Made by a program: the position numbers and the translations under genes | NCBI RefSeq assembly: GCF_000309385.1 | Contig: NZ_JH976537.1 | Coordinates: forward strand, 4,698,365-4,762,364 | From: Nodosilinea nodulosa PCC 7104 | GTDB lineage: Bacteria > Cyanobacteriota > Cyanobacteriia > Phormidesmidales > Phormidesmidaceae | Length of the DNA: 64,000 nucleotides | Reading direction: 5' to 3' | Notes under the pieces: generated by a model | The model's input: only the letters and a program-made list of their open reading frames with translations | The model's database searches: none | Told to the model about the DNA's origin: nothing | Part shown: in pieces, positions 62,992-64,000 of the stretch | How the letters are laid out: each line of letters opens with the position of its first letter | How positions within the stretch are numbered: position 1 is the stretch's first letter

Positions 62992-63999
62992 CTATTCCAA
63001 ATCCTTGAAGCCAGATCCGGTGAGTAAATTGCCCTCAGGGTCGATAAATCCCCAGCGGTTGTCAATCTGCACCCGCGCCCGCCCCTCCGAAAACGGTCCG
63101 GCATTGCTGTAAAAGGGGGCGATCGCCCAGTCCCCCTGGGGGGTGATGTAGCCGTAGCGACCATCCTGCTGCACAGCGGCCAGGCCCTCCGAAAAATCGG
63201 CGGCGTAGGCAAATTGGGGGGTAATAACGACCCGGCCAGTGCGCTCGATATACCCCCACTGGCCCTCGATCAGCACCGCAGCCAGCCCCTCCGAAAAATC
63301 TGAGGCAAAGGATAGGGAAGGCTCAATGACCATGGTGCCAGCGGAGTCGATAAAGCCAAAATGCTGGCCCTGGCGAACCCGCCCCAGTCCGTCAGAAAAG
63401 CTAAAGGCGCCGTCGTAGCTGGGGGGAATGACCATCGCGCCGCTGGGGTCGATGTAGCCGTAGAGCCGGTCTAACCTGGCCACCGCCAGACCGCCGGAAA
63501 AGCTCCAGGCATCCTTAAGCGTCAGCGGGATAGCCGGGCGGCCGTCGGCATCGACGTAGCCGTAAGCGTCCCCCAGCTTAACCATGGCGCGACCGTTCAC
63601 AAACTTTTCGGCCAGGTCAAACTGGGGCTCAATCACCCATTCACCCTGGAGATTGATGTAACCGTATTTGGTGCCTCCCTGTACCGCCGCCAGATCCTCC
63701 GAGAACGACCCGGCCTGGCGAAACTGCACGGGTATTGCCCACTCTCCCCGGCGGTCAATGTAGCCAAAGTAGCTGCCCGCCTGGGCCACCGCCAGCCCTT
63801 CGGAATAGTCGGCAGCTACGGTGATATTGCTGTCGGCCACCCGGATATCGAGCCTGCCGTCGCGATCGATATAGCCCAAGTTTGATTTGAGGCGAACATG
63901 GGCCACTCCTTCGGAAAAGTCCGACACCGTATCGAAGAGTAGGGGGCTGATCATGGCGCTGGCCAAGGCAATGGGCTGAGGGTTTATGAACTGTATCAT
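62992..63999 (-). CDS. WG-repeat protein, possibly 5' partial
   Basis: 335 residues visible, reaching the window edge; ATG at 63999 may be the start or an internal Met. About nine WG (KWG) repeats of ~35 residues, each with a F-S-E-G-L-A-x-V strand and a Y-G-Y-I-D/N-x-x-G-x-x-x-I-x-P element (GGTKYGYINLQGEWVIEPQF; IEGQWGYIERTGRVVITPQF). Such repeats build beta-rich platforms thought to mediate binding. No signal peptide in the visible part. Confidence 0.85.
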   Translation of the reverse strand: MIQFINPQPIALASAMISPLLFDTVSDFSEGVAHVRLKSNLGYIDRDGRLDIRVADSNITVAADYSEGLAVAQAGSYFGYIDRRGEWAIPVQFRQAGSFSEDLAAVQGGTKYGYINLQGEWVIEPQFDLAEKFVNGRAMVKLGDAYGYVDADGRPAIPLTLKDAWSFSGGLAVARLDRLYGYIDPSGAMVIPPSYDGAFSFSDGLGRVRQGQHFGFIDSAGTMVIEPSLSFASDFSEGLAAVLIEGQWGYIERTGRVVITPQFAYAADFSEGLAAVQQDGRYGYITPQGDWAIAPFYSNAGPFSEGRARVQIDNRWGFIDPEGNLLTGSGFKDLE

Positions 64000-64000
64000 T

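Overview
The window is chromosomal DNA of a GC-rich cyanobacterium, probably of the Leptolyngbya/Nodosilinea type; the genus is an inference. The evidence is a complete phycocyanin operon with its lyases, many copies of the cyanobacterial octamer GCGATCGC, and typically cyanobacterial families (CIA30, DUF1824, DUF3318, COP23, AMIN). No tRNA, rRNA or CRISPR array was seen.

Positions 1-20,900 are one plus-strand surface-polysaccharide cluster. It opens with the ATPase of an ABC polysaccharide exporter (cut by the window edge). About ten glycosyltransferases, two unrelated sulfotransferases, a TylF-type and two FkbM-type methyltransferases, two further SAM methyltransferases and a Wzy/WaaL-like membrane polymerase or ligase follow. 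Genes are tightly packed and often overlap. The part from about 1.3 to 15 kb is visibly more AT-rich than the rest, which suggests horizontal acquisition. The likely product is a sulfated, methylated surface glycan.

Positions 20,900-38,900 are mixed housekeeping and signalling: UbiD with a small secreted partner, a DUF4333 lipoprotein, an ExbB/ExbD pair, a WcaI-like glycosyltransferase, CIA30, DUF3318 and DusB. A second-messenger pair follows: a class III nucleotidyl cyclase with a receiver and PAS domain, next to a diguanylate cyclase carrying a degenerate receiver and a cyanobacteriochrome-like GAF domain. A triple-repeat membrane protein, RecJ and SfsA complete this part.

Positions 38,900-46,300 hold a WecG-type glycosyltransferase and the minus-strand operon cpcB-cpcA-cpcC-cpcC-cpcD-cpcE-cpcF, with the bilin lyase gene cpcS divergent from it. 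Hairpins lie in the gaps after cpcA, between the two linkers and before cpcD. They may set the high cpcBA to linker ratio.

Positions 46,300-64,000 hold a well-preserved MITE with target-site duplication, a SulP transporter with a universal stress protein, HisA, FabI, a serine hydrolase, a CPBP-type membrane protein, and a highly acidic lysine-free repeat protein. A cupin module lies between two diverged direct repeats together with an IS1-like remnant. RadC, DUF1824, an AMIN protein, COP23, an alpha/beta hydrolase-fold protein lacking two catalytic residues, and a WG-repeat protein at the edge follow.
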